Positions 30,471 through 39,479 of a DNA stretch of 46,355 nt are shown in pieces (the first letter of the stretch is position 1; every line of letters begins with the position of its first letter). The stretch is from NCBI GenBank assembly GCA_022072095.1, contig JAJVIJ010000001.1, positions 1-46,355 on the forward strand. The letters are read 5' to 3'. A program made the translations under genes and the position numbers. Source of the stretch: Rhodocyclaceae bacterium. Lineage in GTDB: Bacteria; Pseudomonadota; Gammaproteobacteria; Burkholderiales; Rhodocyclaceae. The notes below the pieces were generated by a model. The model saw only the letters and a program-made list of their open reading frames with translations. It was not told where the DNA came from and did not search any database.

Positions 30471-31253
30471 CTACTTCTCGACGAAGGCGCGCTCGATCAC
30501 GTAATCGCCGCGCACGCCCTGGCGCGGGCTGATCTTGAATCCGTGTCGGTCCAGCAGCATGCAACAGTCCTTGAGCATGCTCGGGCTGCCGCAGACCATG
30601 GCGCGGTCGACGTGGGCATCGAGCGGTGGCAGCCCGAGATCGGCGAACACCTTGCCGGAATCGATCAGCTCGGTCAGCCGGCCCATGTGCCGAAACGGCT
30701 CGCGCGTGACGGTCGGGTAGTAGCGCAGCTTGTCCCGCGCATACTCACCGATGAATTCGTCCTGTGGCAGCTCGCGCTCGATGTAGTCCGCGTAGGCCAG
30801 ATCGCTGACCTGGCGCACGCCGTGGATCAGCACCACATGCTCGAAGCGCTCATACGCGTCCGGGTCCTTGATGATGCTCATGAACGGTGCCAGACCGGTG
30901 CCGGTGGCGAGCAGGTAGAGGTTGCGTCCATCGTTCAGGTCGTCGAGCACCAGCGTGCCCACCGGCTTGCTGCCGATCAGTACCGAATCTCCCGGCTGGA
31001 GATGTTGCAGGCGCGAGGTGAGCGGCCCGTCCTGCACCTTGATGCTCAGGAATTCCAGATGGTCCTCGTAATTGGCGCTGGCGATGCTGTAGGCCCGCAT
31101 CAGCGGCTTGCCCTCGACCGGCAGCCCGATCATGATGAAATGCCCATTCTTGAAGCGCAGCGACGGATCGCGCGTCGTCCGGAAGCTGAACAGGCCTTCG
31201 TTCCAGTGATGCACATCCAGAACCCGTTCGGTTGCCGTTGCCTTGATGCCCAT
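30471..31253 (-). CDS. fpr: Ferredoxin--NADP+ reductase
   Basis: Fpr moves electrons between NADPH and ferredoxin or flavodoxin through FAD and supports oxidative stress defence and Fe-S metabolism. The 260-residue protein shows the FAD site RAYSIASANYEDHLEF, the GTGLAPFMSIIKDP nucleotide site, the MVCGSPSMLKD segment and a C-terminal FVEK like bacterial subclass I enzymes. The ATG at 31253 is the conserved start. It diverges from the LysR gene over 253 bp that hold a 17-bp palindrome. Confidence 0.94.
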   Translation of the reverse strand: MGIKATATERVLDVHHWNEGLFSFRTTRDPSLRFKNGHFIMIGLPVEGKPLMRAYSIASANYEDHLEFLSIKVQDGPLTSRLQHLQPGDSVLIGSKPVGTLVLDDLNDGRNLYLLATGTGLAPFMSIIKDPDAYERFEHVVLIHGVRQVSDLAYADYIERELPQDEFIGEYARDKLRYYPTVTREPFRHMGRLTELIDSGKVFADLGLPPLDAHVDRAMVCGSPSMLKDCCMLLDRHGFKISPRQGVRGDYVIERAFVEK

Positions 31254-31336
31254 CTTGTTTTCTTTAGCTCCACAAATTCCGATCCGCCGATGCAGATGTA
31301 CCGGTGATCAACCAATAAACAGCGCTCAAATATCCC

Positions 31337-31353
31337 GCGCGCCGACGGCGCGC
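31337..31353. repeat. 17-bp GC-rich palindrome in the fpr-lysR divergent gap
   Basis: GCGCGCCG, a central A, then CGGCGCGC: a perfect inverted repeat with a one-base centre. It lies about 85 bp from the fpr start and 150 bp from the lysR start. Possible regulator site or hairpin; it is not a typical LysR T-N11-A box. Confidence 0.4.
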
Positions 31354-31506
31354 AAACTCATGGATTGTGCAACACAGCATTTGTTCCACGTCCTGCCGTC
31401 ACGATCGGCTCGGCGAGCGCATCGGCGACGCGACCCGGGAGCTTAACCCGGCCGACACCATTCGGCCATATCATCCAAGTTACAAAAGCATTACCTGGGG
31501 TTATGG

Positions 31507-32391
31507 ATGAACCTGAATCTGTTGCGGGTGTTTGCGGCGGTCGTCGAACACCGTAGTTTTTCGCGCGCCGCCGAGACGCTGGACATCAGCCAGCCGGCGG
31601 CCTCGAAGGCCGTGCGCGAGCTGGAAGCCCAGCTCGGCACCGTCCTGCTCGACCGGCAGGGGCGCAGCTTCCGCGTGAACGAACCCGGGCAACGCCTGTA
31701 CGACTATGGTCGCAGCATCTTCGCGCTGGAACGCGAAGCCCGGGACGCGGTCGCTGCCTACGCCATGCTGGCGCGCGGCCAGGTCACCGTCGGTGCCAGT
31801 ACCACCATCGCCACCTACTGGCTGCCCCCCTGTCTGGTCGCCTTCCATCGGCAGCATCCGGACATCGAGCTGCGTCTGATCAGCGCCAACACGCAGCACA
31901 TAACCGAGCTTCTGCTCGATTGCCGGATCGATGTCGCACTGGTCGAAGGCGGCCCGGTCGCCGATCCGCGCTTCGACATCCGGCCGTGGCGCAGCGAAGA
32001 AATGATCATCGTTGCGCCGCGCCAGGCCGGCTCGCCGGGGCTTGCCGACGTCATCCCGAGCGCGCTGGCAGACCTGGTCTGGATCGTGCGCGAGCGCGGC
32101 TCGGGCAGCCGCGAAGCCACCGACGAGCTGCTGGCCAAACTGGGTCTCGCGCCGCCGCGCACCATCGAAGTCGGCAGCAACGAAGCCATCGTGCAGACCG
32201 TCGCGGCCGGCCTCGGCCTCGGCCTCGTCCCGCAAGTCTGCGCCCGCGACCAGCTCACGCTCGGCCGCGTCCGCCAACTCCGCCCCGGCGCCGACTCCTT
32301 CCAGCGCCAGCTCTACCGCATGCGACTGCCGCACCGTCCCGTCAGCCCCGCCGCGCTCGCCTTCGAGGCCGTCATCAGCGCGGGCCATTGA
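31507..32391 (+). CDS. LysR-family transcriptional regulator
   Basis: The 294-residue protein begins MNLNLLRVFAAVVEHRSFSRAAETLDISQPAASKAVRELE, the LysR winged helix, followed by the periplasmic-binding-like effector domain (QVTVGASTTIATYWLPPCLVAFHRQHPDIEL, GSNEAIVQTVAAGLGLGLVP). It reads away from fpr, so fpr could be its target by the usual divergent rule, although LysR members next to redox genes vary. It lies just upstream of the cas genes on the same strand with a 122-bp gap. Whether it influences them is unknown. Confidence 0.92.
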   Translation: MNLNLLRVFAAVVEHRSFSRAAETLDISQPAASKAVRELEAQLGTVLLDRQGRSFRVNEPGQRLYDYGRSIFALEREARDAVAAYAMLARGQVTVGASTTIATYWLPPCLVAFHRQHPDIELRLISANTQHITELLLDCRIDVALVEGGPVADPRFDIRPWRSEEMIIVAPRQAGSPGLADVIPSALADLVWIVRERGSGSREATDELLAKLGLAPPRTIEVGSNEAIVQTVAAGLGLGLVPQVCARDQLTLGRVRQLRPGADSFQRQLYRMRLPHRPVSPAALAFEAVISAGH

Positions 32392-32513
32392 ATGTCACCC
32401 TCGAGCGCCGGCCTCGCAAGCCATTCGGCATGAATCGGGCTGCGGGAGTACAGTCGCTGAATCGAACCAACACCATCGGGAGTCGATGCAGTGAGCGCAA
32501 CCCTTCACACCGC

Positions 32514-34808
32514 ATGAGCGAGCAGTCGGCACATCAAGCCTGGGCGCACAGCCTGTCCTCGCCGGCGCCGGGTTGGCATCGGCTTGACCAGCATCTGCAA
32601 GCCGTAGCCGAACTGGCCGCGGCTCATTCCGACCCTTTCGGCGGCAGGGACTGGGCACATCTCGCCGGCCTGTGGCACGACCTCGGCAAATACCGCCCGG
32701 CGTTTCAGCGCTACCTGCGCGCGGCCACCGGGGCTGAAGCCGAGAACGCGCACATCGAGGGCGGCGCCGGGCGGGTGTCGCACTCCACCGCAGGCGCCTT
32801 GCTGGCCTGCGAGCGTTTCGGCACCACGGGCCGCGTGCTGGCCTATCTGATCGCCAGTCACCACGCCGGGCTGTATGACTGGCACTGCGATCGAGTCGGA
32901 CCAAATACGAACGACCTGCAAACGCGCTTGGATTCCGAGGCCAGCCGCACGGAACTGGCCGAGGCGCTCGCTGCCGCACCGCCCGAGATTCTGGACCACG
33001 GCGACTTCGTACCGGGCCGACATCCGGTTCCTGGAGGCACTGCCGGCTTTGCGCTGTGGCTGCGCATGCTGTTCTCGGCGCTGGTGGACGCCGATTTTCT
33101 CGACACCGAAGCTTTCATGGATGAAGGCAAAGCTGCCGCGCGCGGGGCCTGGCCGAATTTGGCGACGCTGCGCGGGGCGTTCGATGCCCACATGGCCGGG
33201 CTCGCGGCGGCGGCGCCGGACACGCCGGTCAACCGCCTGCGCGCGCGCATCCTCGCCCAGTGCCGCGCCAAGTCGGCGGAAAAGCCCGGCCACTTCTCGC
33301 TCACCGTGCCAACCGGCGGCGGCAAGACGCTGGCCTCCCTAGCCTTCGCGCTCGACCACGCCCTCGCGCACGGCCAGCGGCGGGTCATCTACGTGATCCC
33401 CTACACCAGCATCATCGAGCAGACCGCGGACGTGTTCCGCGGCATCTTCGGCGCGGCGGTCGTCGAGCACCACAGCAACGCCGAATCCGACCCCGGCCGC
33501 GAGAGCCTGCGCAGCCGCCTCGCCTGTGAGAACTGGGACGCGCCCATCGTCGTCACTACCAGCGTGCAGTTCTTCGAGTCGCTGTTCGCGGCGCGCACCA
33601 GCCGTTGCCGCAAGCTGCACAACATCGTGAACAGCGTGGTGGTGCTCGACGAAGCCCAACTACTGCCGCCCGAATTCCTGAAGCCGATCATTGGCGTGCT
33701 GAACCTGCTCGCCCGCCATTACGGCGTGACCGTGGTGCTCAGCACCGCCACCCAGCCGGCGCTGGCGCGGCAGGAATATTTCGACCCGCAGAAGAGCATC
33801 GCCGGGCTCGACGAGGTGCGCGAACTGATGCAGGGCGGCCCCCATGTCGAAACCCCGGACGAGCTGTATCGGGACCTGCGGCGCGTGCGCGTGCGCCTGC
33901 CGGCCGACTGGCAACAACGCATGGCTTGGGAGGATCTGGCCGCCGAGCTTGCCGCGCACGAAAGCGTGCTCGCCATCGTCAACACCCGCCGTCACGCCGC
34001 GGCGCTGCACGCGCTGCTGCCCAAAGGCACGCTGCACCTGTCGGCGTTGATGTGCGGCGCGCACCGGGCCGATGTCATCGGTGCAATCAAAGAACGTCTC
34101 AAGGCCGGCGAACCGACGCGCGTGGTCAGCACCCAGCTCGTCGAGGCCGGCGTCGACCTTGACTTTCCGGTGATCTACCGGGCGCTCGCCGGGCTCGATT
34201 CCATCGCCCAGGCCGCCGGGCGCTGCAACCGCGAAGGCCGCCTGCCGGACTTGGGCGAGGTGGTGGTGTTCGTGCCGCCCGACGCCGCGCCGCCGGGCCT
34301 GCTCGCCAAGGGCGAGGGCGCCTGCCGCAGCGTGCTGCACGGCCATGCCGGCGACCCGCTCGACCGCGCGCTGTTCGAGCGCTACTTCCGCCAGCTCTAT
34401 TACCAGTGCGATCTCGACAAGCACGGCATCGAGAGGTTGCTCACTCGCGACGCCGACACCCTGAGGGTGAACTTCCGCACCGCGGCCGACAAGTTCCGCC
34501 TGATCGACGACGCGGACCAGGCGAGCGTGATCGTCCTTTATCGCGGCCCGGACAGGCAGGACGCCACGGTCGATCAGCGCCTCGCGCAACTGCGCCGCGA
34601 TGGTCCCAAACGTGGGTTGCTGCGCGCCTTGCAGCGCTACACCGTGAGCATCCATCAGCGCGACGCCCAGCGCCTGCTGGCGCAGGGCGACATCGCGGAG
34701 TTGCTGCCGGGCTTGTTGGTGCAGGTGAGTGATGTCGCCTACGACGCGACGCTGGGGCTGCGGATTGATCCGGCCAGCCCGGTGCCGCCCGAGGGGTTGA
34801 TTGTGTAA
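32514..34808 (+). CDS. cas3: CRISPR-associated helicase-nuclease Cas3 (type I-C)
   Basis: Cas3 is recruited by Cascade to unwind and degrade target DNA. The 764-residue protein has an N-terminal HD nuclease (HLAGLWHDLGKYRPAFQ, then SHSTAGALL and ASHHAGLYDW). A superfamily 2 helicase follows: Walker A VPTGGGKT, motif II VLDEAQLLPPE, motif III LSTATQPAL and motif VI SIAQAAGRCNREGR. The gene has no good ribosome site before the ATG at 32514; in-frame starts further upstream exist, but the HD domain fits this one. It is the first cas gene, 122 bp after the LysR gene. Unlike a standard I-C operon, a toxin-antitoxin pair follows it before cas5. Confidence 0.96.
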   Translation: MSEQSAHQAWAHSLSSPAPGWHRLDQHLQAVAELAAAHSDPFGGRDWAHLAGLWHDLGKYRPAFQRYLRAATGAEAENAHIEGGAGRVSHSTAGALLACERFGTTGRVLAYLIASHHAGLYDWHCDRVGPNTNDLQTRLDSEASRTELAEALAAAPPEILDHGDFVPGRHPVPGGTAGFALWLRMLFSALVDADFLDTEAFMDEGKAAARGAWPNLATLRGAFDAHMAGLAAAAPDTPVNRLRARILAQCRAKSAEKPGHFSLTVPTGGGKTLASLAFALDHALAHGQRRVIYVIPYTSIIEQTADVFRGIFGAAVVEHHSNAESDPGRESLRSRLACENWDAPIVVTTSVQFFESLFAARTSRCRKLHNIVNSVVVLDEAQLLPPEFLKPIIGVLNLLARHYGVTVVLSTATQPALARQEYFDPQKSIAGLDEVRELMQGGPHVETPDELYRDLRRVRVRLPADWQQRMAWEDLAAELAAHESVLAIVNTRRHAAALHALLPKGTLHLSALMCGAHRADVIGAIKERLKAGEPTRVVSTQLVEAGVDLDFPVIYRALAGLDSIAQAAGRCNREGRLPDLGEVVVFVPPDAAPPGLLAKGEGACRSVLHGHAGDPLDRALFERYFRQLYYQCDLDKHGIERLLTRDADTLRVNFRTAADKFRLIDDADQASVIVLYRGPDRQDATVDQRLAQLRRDGPKRGLLRALQRYTVSIHQRDAQRLLAQGDIAELLPGLLVQVSDVAYDATLGLRIDPASPVPPEGLIV

Positions 34809-34848
34809 CAGCGATTGCAAGCCTATTATGACCACTACAACTGGTCAT
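34801..34848 (+). promoter_or_regulatory. Promoter and operator of the Phd/VapC-like module
   Basis: TTGTGT (34801-34806) and TATTAT (34824-34829) are 17 bp apart and overlap the cas3 stop codon. A perfect inverted repeat, ATGACCA (34828-34834) and TGGTCAT (34842-34848) around CTACAAC, overlaps the -10 box and the predicted transcription start. This is the layout expected for autorepression by a Phd-type antitoxin. The antitoxin ribosome site GAGGTG follows. Confidence 0.65.
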
Positions 34849-34860
34849 GAGGTGTCGCCC

Positions 34861-35142
34861 ATGGAAATCAACGCTGCCGAATTCAAGGCCAAGTGCCTGA
34901 AGCTGCTGGATGAAGTTGCTGCCACGCACGAGCCGCTGGTCATCACCAAGCGTGGCAAGCCGGTGGCCAAGCTGGTGCCGATCGAGGATGAGACCGAGGA
35001 GTCGATGTTCGGTTACCTGCGCGGCACCGTCACCATTCTGGGCGACATCATCGAAGTGCCCCATGAGCCTTGGGCGGCCGAGACCGGAGAGGAAGACGAG
35101 CTGTATCGACCACTGATACGGCCGGGGAAATCCTCGCCATGA
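34861..35142 (+). CDS. Type II antitoxin, Phd/YefM family
   Basis: The 93-residue protein has the Phd/YefM N-terminal DNA-binding fold (MEINAAEFKAKCLKLLDEV, then PLVITKRGKPVAKLVPI). An acidic, flexible tail (EPWAAETGEEDELYRP) would wrap the toxin. Such antitoxins neutralise their toxin by binding and repress their own promoter, for which a palindromic site is visible just upstream. The ATG at 34861 has GAGGTG upstream; an in-frame ATG at 34828 lies inside the operator. The stop overlaps the toxin start (ATGA). It is embedded between cas3 and cas5c on the same strand. Confidence 0.9.
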   Translation: MEINAAEFKAKCLKLLDEVAATHEPLVITKRGKPVAKLVPIEDETEESMFGYLRGTVTILGDIIEVPHEPWAAETGEEDELYRPLIRPGKSSP

Positions 35143-35552
35143 GCGCCCTGCTGCTCGATACGCATATCTGGCTCTGGTATGCCGAAGGTGCGGAAAACCT
35201 GTCGGCCGACACCGTAATGCAAATAAACCAGGCGCGCGCACAGCGGCGACTGCATGTGAGCGTAATCAGCGTCTGGGAAATCGGCCTGTTGTTGGCCAAG
35301 AACCGTATCGTGCTCTCGGCGCCTTTTCAGGAGTGGGTCGAACTGGGAACTGCGCTGCCCGGACTACGCCTGCGCATGCTGTCCGCTGAAGTCGCGATTG
35401 AAAGCACCCTGCTTCCCGGCAGTCCGCACGCCGACCCAGCCGATCGTTTTCTGATTGCCGAGACGCGTGTGGCGGGCCTCACGCTGGTGACTGCCGATCG
35501 AAAAATCATCGATTACGGGCGGGCGGGTCACGTCCGCGTGCTGGCCGCTTGA
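35139..35552 (+). CDS. PIN-domain toxin, VapC-like
   Basis: The 137-residue PIN ribonuclease has the four-acid layout: Asp7 in LLLDTHIWLW, a glutamate in VISVWEIGLL, an aspartate in HADPADRFLIAE and another in LVTADRKI. VapC toxins cut tRNA, rRNA or other RNA and stop growth. The start overlaps the antitoxin stop by 4 bp. cas5c follows 13 bp later with its own GGAAGGGAG ribosome site, so transcription may run from this module into the Cascade genes. The pair looks intact by length and motifs. RNA target unknown. Confidence 0.9.
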   Translation: MSALLLDTHIWLWYAEGAENLSADTVMQINQARAQRRLHVSVISVWEIGLLLAKNRIVLSAPFQEWVELGTALPGLRLRMLSAEVAIESTLLPGSPHADPADRFLIAETRVAGLTLVTADRKIIDYGRAGHVRVLAA

Positions 35553-35565
35553 AAGGAAGGGAGCC

Positions 35566-36231
35566 ATGAATACCCATTGTCTCGAAGTCAGCGGCGATTT
35601 CGCCTGCTTCACCCGCCCCGAGATGAAGGTCGAGCGCGTGAGCTACGACCTGATCACACCGTCCGCGGCGCGTGCCGTGTTCGAGGCCATCCTGTGGAAA
35701 CCAGCCATCCGCTGGCGCGTGCGGCGCATCGAGGTGCTGGCGCCCATCCGCTGGATCAACCTGCGCCGCAACGAGGTGGCGGGCGTGGTCTCCACGCGCA
35801 ACGTCGAGACCGCCATGCGCGCCGGCAGCGGCGATCTCGGGCTCTACATCGAGGACGAGCGCCAGCAGCGCGCCGGCCTCTTTCTGCGCGACGTAGCCTA
35901 TCGCCTGCACGCCGAACTCTGCTTGCAGCCGAACGCGCCGCCCGGCGAGACGCTGGTGAAGTACCGCGAGATGTTCGAGCGCCGCGCCAGCCGGGGCCAG
36001 TGCGTGAACCAGCCCTATCTCGGCTGCCGGGAGTTCGCGGCCGCGTTCCGGTTGGTGCCGGACCCGGCTGCCGAACCCGCGCCCATCGCCGAGACGCGCG
36101 ATCTGGGCTTCATGTTGCACAGCCTGGACTTCGCCAACCGGGCCGATCCGGCGCCGCGCTTTTTCCGCGCGCAGATGACGGATGGCGTGGTGGCGGTGCC
36201 GGACTTCGATGGCGTGGAGGTGCGCGCATGA
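35566..36231 (+). CDS. cas5c: Cas5c (Cas5d), Cascade subunit and pre-crRNA endonuclease
   Basis: In type I-C systems Cas5 replaces Cas6: it cuts pre-crRNA at the base of the repeat stem and stays on the 5' handle. The 221-residue protein starts NTHCLEVSGDFACFTRPEMKVERVSYDLITPSAARAVFEAILWKP, the typical RAMP ferredoxin-like start of the family, and contains GLFLRDVAYRLHAEL and GCREFAAAF. The stop overlaps the cas8c start (ATGA). Its substrate repeat in this window has a 9-bp stem followed by exactly 11 bases, the handle length known for Cas5d. Confidence 0.94.
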   Translation: MNTHCLEVSGDFACFTRPEMKVERVSYDLITPSAARAVFEAILWKPAIRWRVRRIEVLAPIRWINLRRNEVAGVVSTRNVETAMRAGSGDLGLYIEDERQQRAGLFLRDVAYRLHAELCLQPNAPPGETLVKYREMFERRASRGQCVNQPYLGCREFAAAFRLVPDPAAEPAPIAETRDLGFMLHSLDFANRADPAPRFFRAQMTDGVVAVPDFDGVEVRA

Positions 36232-37994
36232 TTTTGCAAGCGCTTGGTCGCTACTACGAGCGAGCGGAAAACCTGCCTCGTGAGGGTTGGGTTCGCCGAG
36301 GTGTCGATTACATGATTGTTCTCGACGAACAAGGACAGTGCGTGGGTTTGGAACCCATCGGTGAGCGGCAAAATGGCCGGACCGTCCCGAGCGAGACTTT
36401 GGTGACAGCCATCGGCAAACAAGCCATGAAGCACACCAACAGCGGCAAGGACGCCAACCTGCTCTGGGATAACGCCAGTTTTGTGTTTGGGACTGGTAAC
36501 AAGGGAAAAGTCAAATTAGCCAGTTTTTTGGATGCACTGACCACGTGGTTTGCTGGCGTGAATGATTTAGGCGTCGAAGCGGTGCGCACGTTCTGTCTGA
36601 ATCTCCAAAGTAACCCGGAATCGGTAAGTGCTCTGAGCGAACGCTTTCACGTCAAGGAAGATTTCGAAAAACGTGACCCCGTACTGGTTTTTCGTTTGGT
36701 CGGAGATGTGGAATACGTCCACATGCGCCCCGCTGTACGTCATGCCTACGAAGGAATGCTGCCCTCATCGAGCTCGGACGGCGCATTGCAAGGCAACTGT
36801 TTGGTTACCGGCGAAATCGGCGTGCGTTTAGCGCCGAACGAATCGGTCATTAAGGGTGTGTGGGGCGGTCAGCAGGCGGGCTGCAACATCGTGTCCTTCA
36901 ACGCCCGTGCGTTCGAGTCCTACGGAAAGCGCAATCGCAATGGTGAAAATGCTCCAATCAGCTTGCGCGCTTCGTTCGCCTACACCACCGCGCTCAATCA
37001 CCTCCTCGCGAAGGGCTCGCGCCAGCGCATCCAGGTGGGCGACGCCTCGACGGTGTTCTGGGCCGAGGCGCCGCACGAACTCGAAGGCGCGCTCGCGGAC
37101 CTGTTCGGCGAGTCGCCCAAGGACGACCCCGACCGCGGCACCGACGCGCTGCGCGCGCTCTACCGCGCCGTCGAGACCGGGCGTTTTGCCCTGGGCGGCG
37201 ACGACACGCGCTTTTATGTATTGGGCCTGGCGCCCAACGCGGCGCGCATCGCCGTGCGCTTCTGGGAGACCGCACCGGCCATCGAGCTGGCCCGGCGCAT
37301 CAAACGGCACTTCGACGACATCGCCGTGGCGCGCTCGCCGCGCGACCCGGAGCATCTGTCGCTGTTTCGTCTGCTTGCCGCCACCGCAGTGCAGGGCAAG
37401 GCCGACAACATCCCGCCCAATCTCGGCGGCGAGGTGATGCGCGCCATCCTCGAAGCGCTGCCCTATCCCGCCACCCTGCTCAACGCCGCCGTGCAGCGCT
37501 GCCGCGCCGAGCAGCAGGTGAGTTATCCGCGCGCCGCCGCCATCAAGGGCTGGCTCAACCGCGACGCCCGTCGCCGCCATTTACCCCAGGAGGAGTTCCC
37601 GCCCATGCTCGATCCCGACCATCAAAGCGCCGCCTACCGCCTCGGCCGGCTGTTCGCCGTGCTCGAAAAAATCCAGGAAGAGGCTAGCCCCGGCCTCAAC
37701 GCCACCATCCGAGACCGCTACTACGGCGCGGCTTCTGCCACGCCGGTGGCGGTGTTCACGACGCTGCTGCGGCTCAAGAACCATCACCTCGGCAAGCTCA
37801 ATCCCGGCCGGGCGACGCAGATGGAAAAGCTGATCGGCGAGATCATGGCGGGCGTCGAAGACTTTCCGCGCCATCTGAACCTGCCTGACCAGGGCCGCTT
37901 CGCGCTCGGCTACTACCACCAGCGCCAGGCCTTTTTCACCAGACGCGCCGCCGAAGCCACCGAAACCGAATCCACCCAGGGAGAACCCGTATGA
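36228..37994 (+). CDS. cas8c: Cas8c (Csd1), large Cascade subunit
   Basis: Cas8c recognises the PAM and starts R-loop formation. The 588-residue protein begins [14 protein letters not shown] and carries Csd1 features such as [49 protein letters not shown] and VFWAE, with a helical C-terminal part ([31 protein letters not shown]). Base composition changes inside the gene: 36481-36720 is 48 percent G+C by direct count, while 37081-37140 is 73 percent, like the other cas genes. The switch lies near 36950-37000. This suggests that the 5' part came from another allele by recombination. Starts and stops overlap cas5c and cas7c (ATGA on both sides). Confidence 0.94.
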   Translation: MILQALGRYYERAENLPREGWVRRGVDYMIVLDEQGQCVGLEPIGERQNGRTVPSETLVTAIGKQAMKHTNSGKDANLLWDNASFVFGTGNKGKVKLASFLDALTTWFAGVNDLGVEAVRTFCLNLQSNPESVSALSERFHVKEDFEKRDPVLVFRLVGDVEYVHMRPAVRHAYEGMLPSSSSDGALQGNCLVTGEIGVRLAPNESVIKGVWGGQQAGCNIVSFNARAFESYGKRNRNGENAPISLRASFAYTTALNHLLAKGSRQRIQVGDASTVFWAEAPHELEGALADLFGESPKDDPDRGTDALRALYRAVETGRFALGGDDTRFYVLGLAPNAARIAVRFWETAPAIELARRIKRHFDDIAVARSPRDPEHLSLFRLLAATAVQGKADNIPPNLGGEVMRAILEALPYPATLLNAAVQRCRAEQQVSYPRAAAIKGWLNRDARRRHLPQEEFPPMLDPDHQSAAYRLGRLFAVLEKIQEEASPGLNATIRDRYYGAASATPVAVFTTLLRLKNHHLGKLNPGRATQMEKLIGEIMAGVEDFPRHLNLPDQGRFALGYYHQRQAFFTRRAAEATETESTQGEPV

Positions 37995-38872
37995 GCCTTG
38001 CCCACCGTTATGACTTCGTCCTGCTGTTCGACGTGAAGGACGGCAACCCCAACGGCGACCCCGACGCCGGCAACCTGCCGCGCCTCGATGCCGAAACCGG
38101 CCATGGCCTGGTGACCGACGTGGCGCTCAAGCGCAAGGTGCGCAATTTCGTCGGCCTGGTGAAAGGCGAGCAACCGCCGTATGAGATTTACGTGAAGGAA
38201 AAGGCCATCCTCAACAACCAGCACAAGCGCGCCTACCTCGGCATCGGCCGCGAAGACCTGCTCGCCGGTGACGACAAAAAGCGCAAGGGCGGCGATGCAG
38301 TCGATCAGGCACGGGCCTGGATGTGCCGCAATTTCTTCGACGTGCGCACTTTCGGCGCTGTGATGTCCACCGGCATCAACTGCGGGCAGGTGCGCGGGCC
38401 GATCCAGCTCACCTTCGCGCGCTCGATCGATCCCATCGTCGCGTCTGAACACTCCATCACCCGCATGGCGGTCGCCACCGAGGCGGAAGCGGAAAAACAG
38501 GAAGGCGACAACCGCACCATGGGCCGCAAGCACACCGTGCCCTACGGCCTGTACCGGGCGCATGGCTTCGTGTCGGCTTTTCTCGCCAAGCAGACCGGCT
38601 TTTCCGAGGATGACCTCGCGCTGTTCTGGCAGGCGCTCGGCCAGATGTTCGAGCACGACCGCTCCGCCGCGCGCGGCGAGATGACCACCCGCGGGCTGTA
38701 CGTGTTCCAGCACGATTCCGAGCTTGGCAATGCGCCCGCGCACGCGCTGTTCGAGCGGGTGAAGGTGCAACGCAAGGCGGGGGTGGAAGTGCCGCGCGCG
38801 TTTGCCGATTATGCGGTGAGCGTTGCGGCGGACGATCTGCCGAACGGCGTCAGCCTGATCCGGCCGTGCTGA
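37991..38872 (+). CDS. cas7c: Cas7c (Csd2), Cascade backbone
   Basis: Cas7 subunits form the helical backbone along the crRNA spacer. The 293-residue protein begins [31 protein letters not shown], the family's hallmark, and includes [16 protein letters not shown] and [22 protein letters not shown]. Length is normal for Csd2. The start overlaps the cas8c stop. Instead of cas4, the next feature is a toxin-antitoxin pair on the opposite strand, whose toxin gene ends 15 bp after this stop. Confidence 0.96.
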   Translation: MSLAHRYDFVLLFDVKDGNPNGDPDAGNLPRLDAETGHGLVTDVALKRKVRNFVGLVKGEQPPYEIYVKEKAILNNQHKRAYLGIGREDLLAGDDKKRKGGDAVDQARAWMCRNFFDVRTFGAVMSTGINCGQVRGPIQLTFARSIDPIVASEHSITRMAVATEAEAEKQEGDNRTMGRKHTVPYGLYRAHGFVSAFLAKQTGFSEDDLALFWQALGQMFEHDRSAARGEMTTRGLYVFQHDSELGNAPAHALFERVKVQRKAGVEVPRAFADYAVSVAADDLPNGVSLIRPC

Positions 38873-38887
38873 GGGGGAAATGCGGCT

Positions 38888-39181
38888 TTAGCGTCGCCCG
38901 GCCCAATAGCCGGGCCGGCGGCTATGATGCGCCAGGGCCAATACATGCAGCCGGCCGGCATGAACACGGTAGACGATGAAATAGGGATACCGGTGAATCG
39001 CCATCCGCCGGGTATTGCTGCCGGCAGGCGTCCCCATCGCAGGATGATCGCTCAGAAGGGACAAGGTGCGATGGACCTCGTTTCTGAAGTCCGTGGCGTG
39101 AAGCGGGCCGGCCTCCACCGCATACCAGCGCACAGCTTCCGCAAACTCCTTGCGAGCCGCTGGTGCGAATATCGGCTTCAC
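38888..39181 (-). CDS. Type II toxin, RelE/ParE family
   Basis: The 97-residue basic protein begins MKPIFAPAARKEFAEAVRWY and shows the family pattern ATDFRNEVHRTLSLLSDHPAMG, then HRYPYFIVYRVHAGRLHVLALAHHSRRPGYW. ParE members poison gyrase and RelE members cut mRNA on the ribosome. This sequence is closer in layout to ParE-like proteins paired with TIGR02574 antitoxins, so the target is not decided. The start overlaps the antitoxin stop by 4 bp. It runs against the cas genes and converges on cas7c. Confidence 0.9.
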   Translation of the reverse strand: MKPIFAPAARKEFAEAVRWYAVEAGPLHATDFRNEVHRTLSLLSDHPAMGTPAGSNTRRMAIHRYPYFIVYRVHAGRLHVLALAHHSRRPGYWAGRR

Positions 39182-39429
39182 TTACGGTGCGTGGCAATCA
39201 GCGCATCGATTTCTGCAAAAACCTGCTCGGCGGGAATCCACTGGGTTCGCCCAGCTTCCATGTCCGCCACGCGGCGGGCGATTTCCTCATCCCATGCCTT
39301 GGCGATTTCCTCCGGGCTGCCCTCGGGTTCGCCATCCAGGCTGGCAATCAGCCGGCGCGCCAGTTCGCCGCGCTCCCGAGCAGACAGCGCCATGGCCTGG
39401 GCTTCAATTTCTTTCAAGGTGGTGGTCAT
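39178..39429 (-). CDS. Addiction module antitoxin (TIGR02574-like)
   Basis: The 83-residue acidic protein, TLKEIEAQAMALSARERGELARRLIASLD followed by EEIAKAWDEEIARRVADMEAG, matches the short 'putative addiction module component' family that pairs with RelE/ParE toxins. The ATG at 39429 has a strong GGAGGT ribosome site; an upstream start at 39444 is less likely. It lies upstream of and overlaps the toxin gene, in the usual antitoxin-first order. Only 50 bp separate its start from the divergent cas4 start, so any promoter for either must sit there or inside the other gene. Confidence 0.88.
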   Translation of the reverse strand: MTTTLKEIEAQAMALSARERGELARRLIASLDGEPEGSPEEIAKAWDEEIARRVADMEAGRTQWIPAEQVFAEIDALIATHRK

Positions 39430-39479
39430 GAAAGACCTCCGCAATGGTGTGATTACAGGGCCATCTTAGCAGCGCCGCC

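Noticed and set aside
31254-31506. LysR T-N11-A operator between fpr and lysR
   Set aside because: No convincing match with partial symmetry; only the GC-rich palindrome at 31337-31353 stands out.
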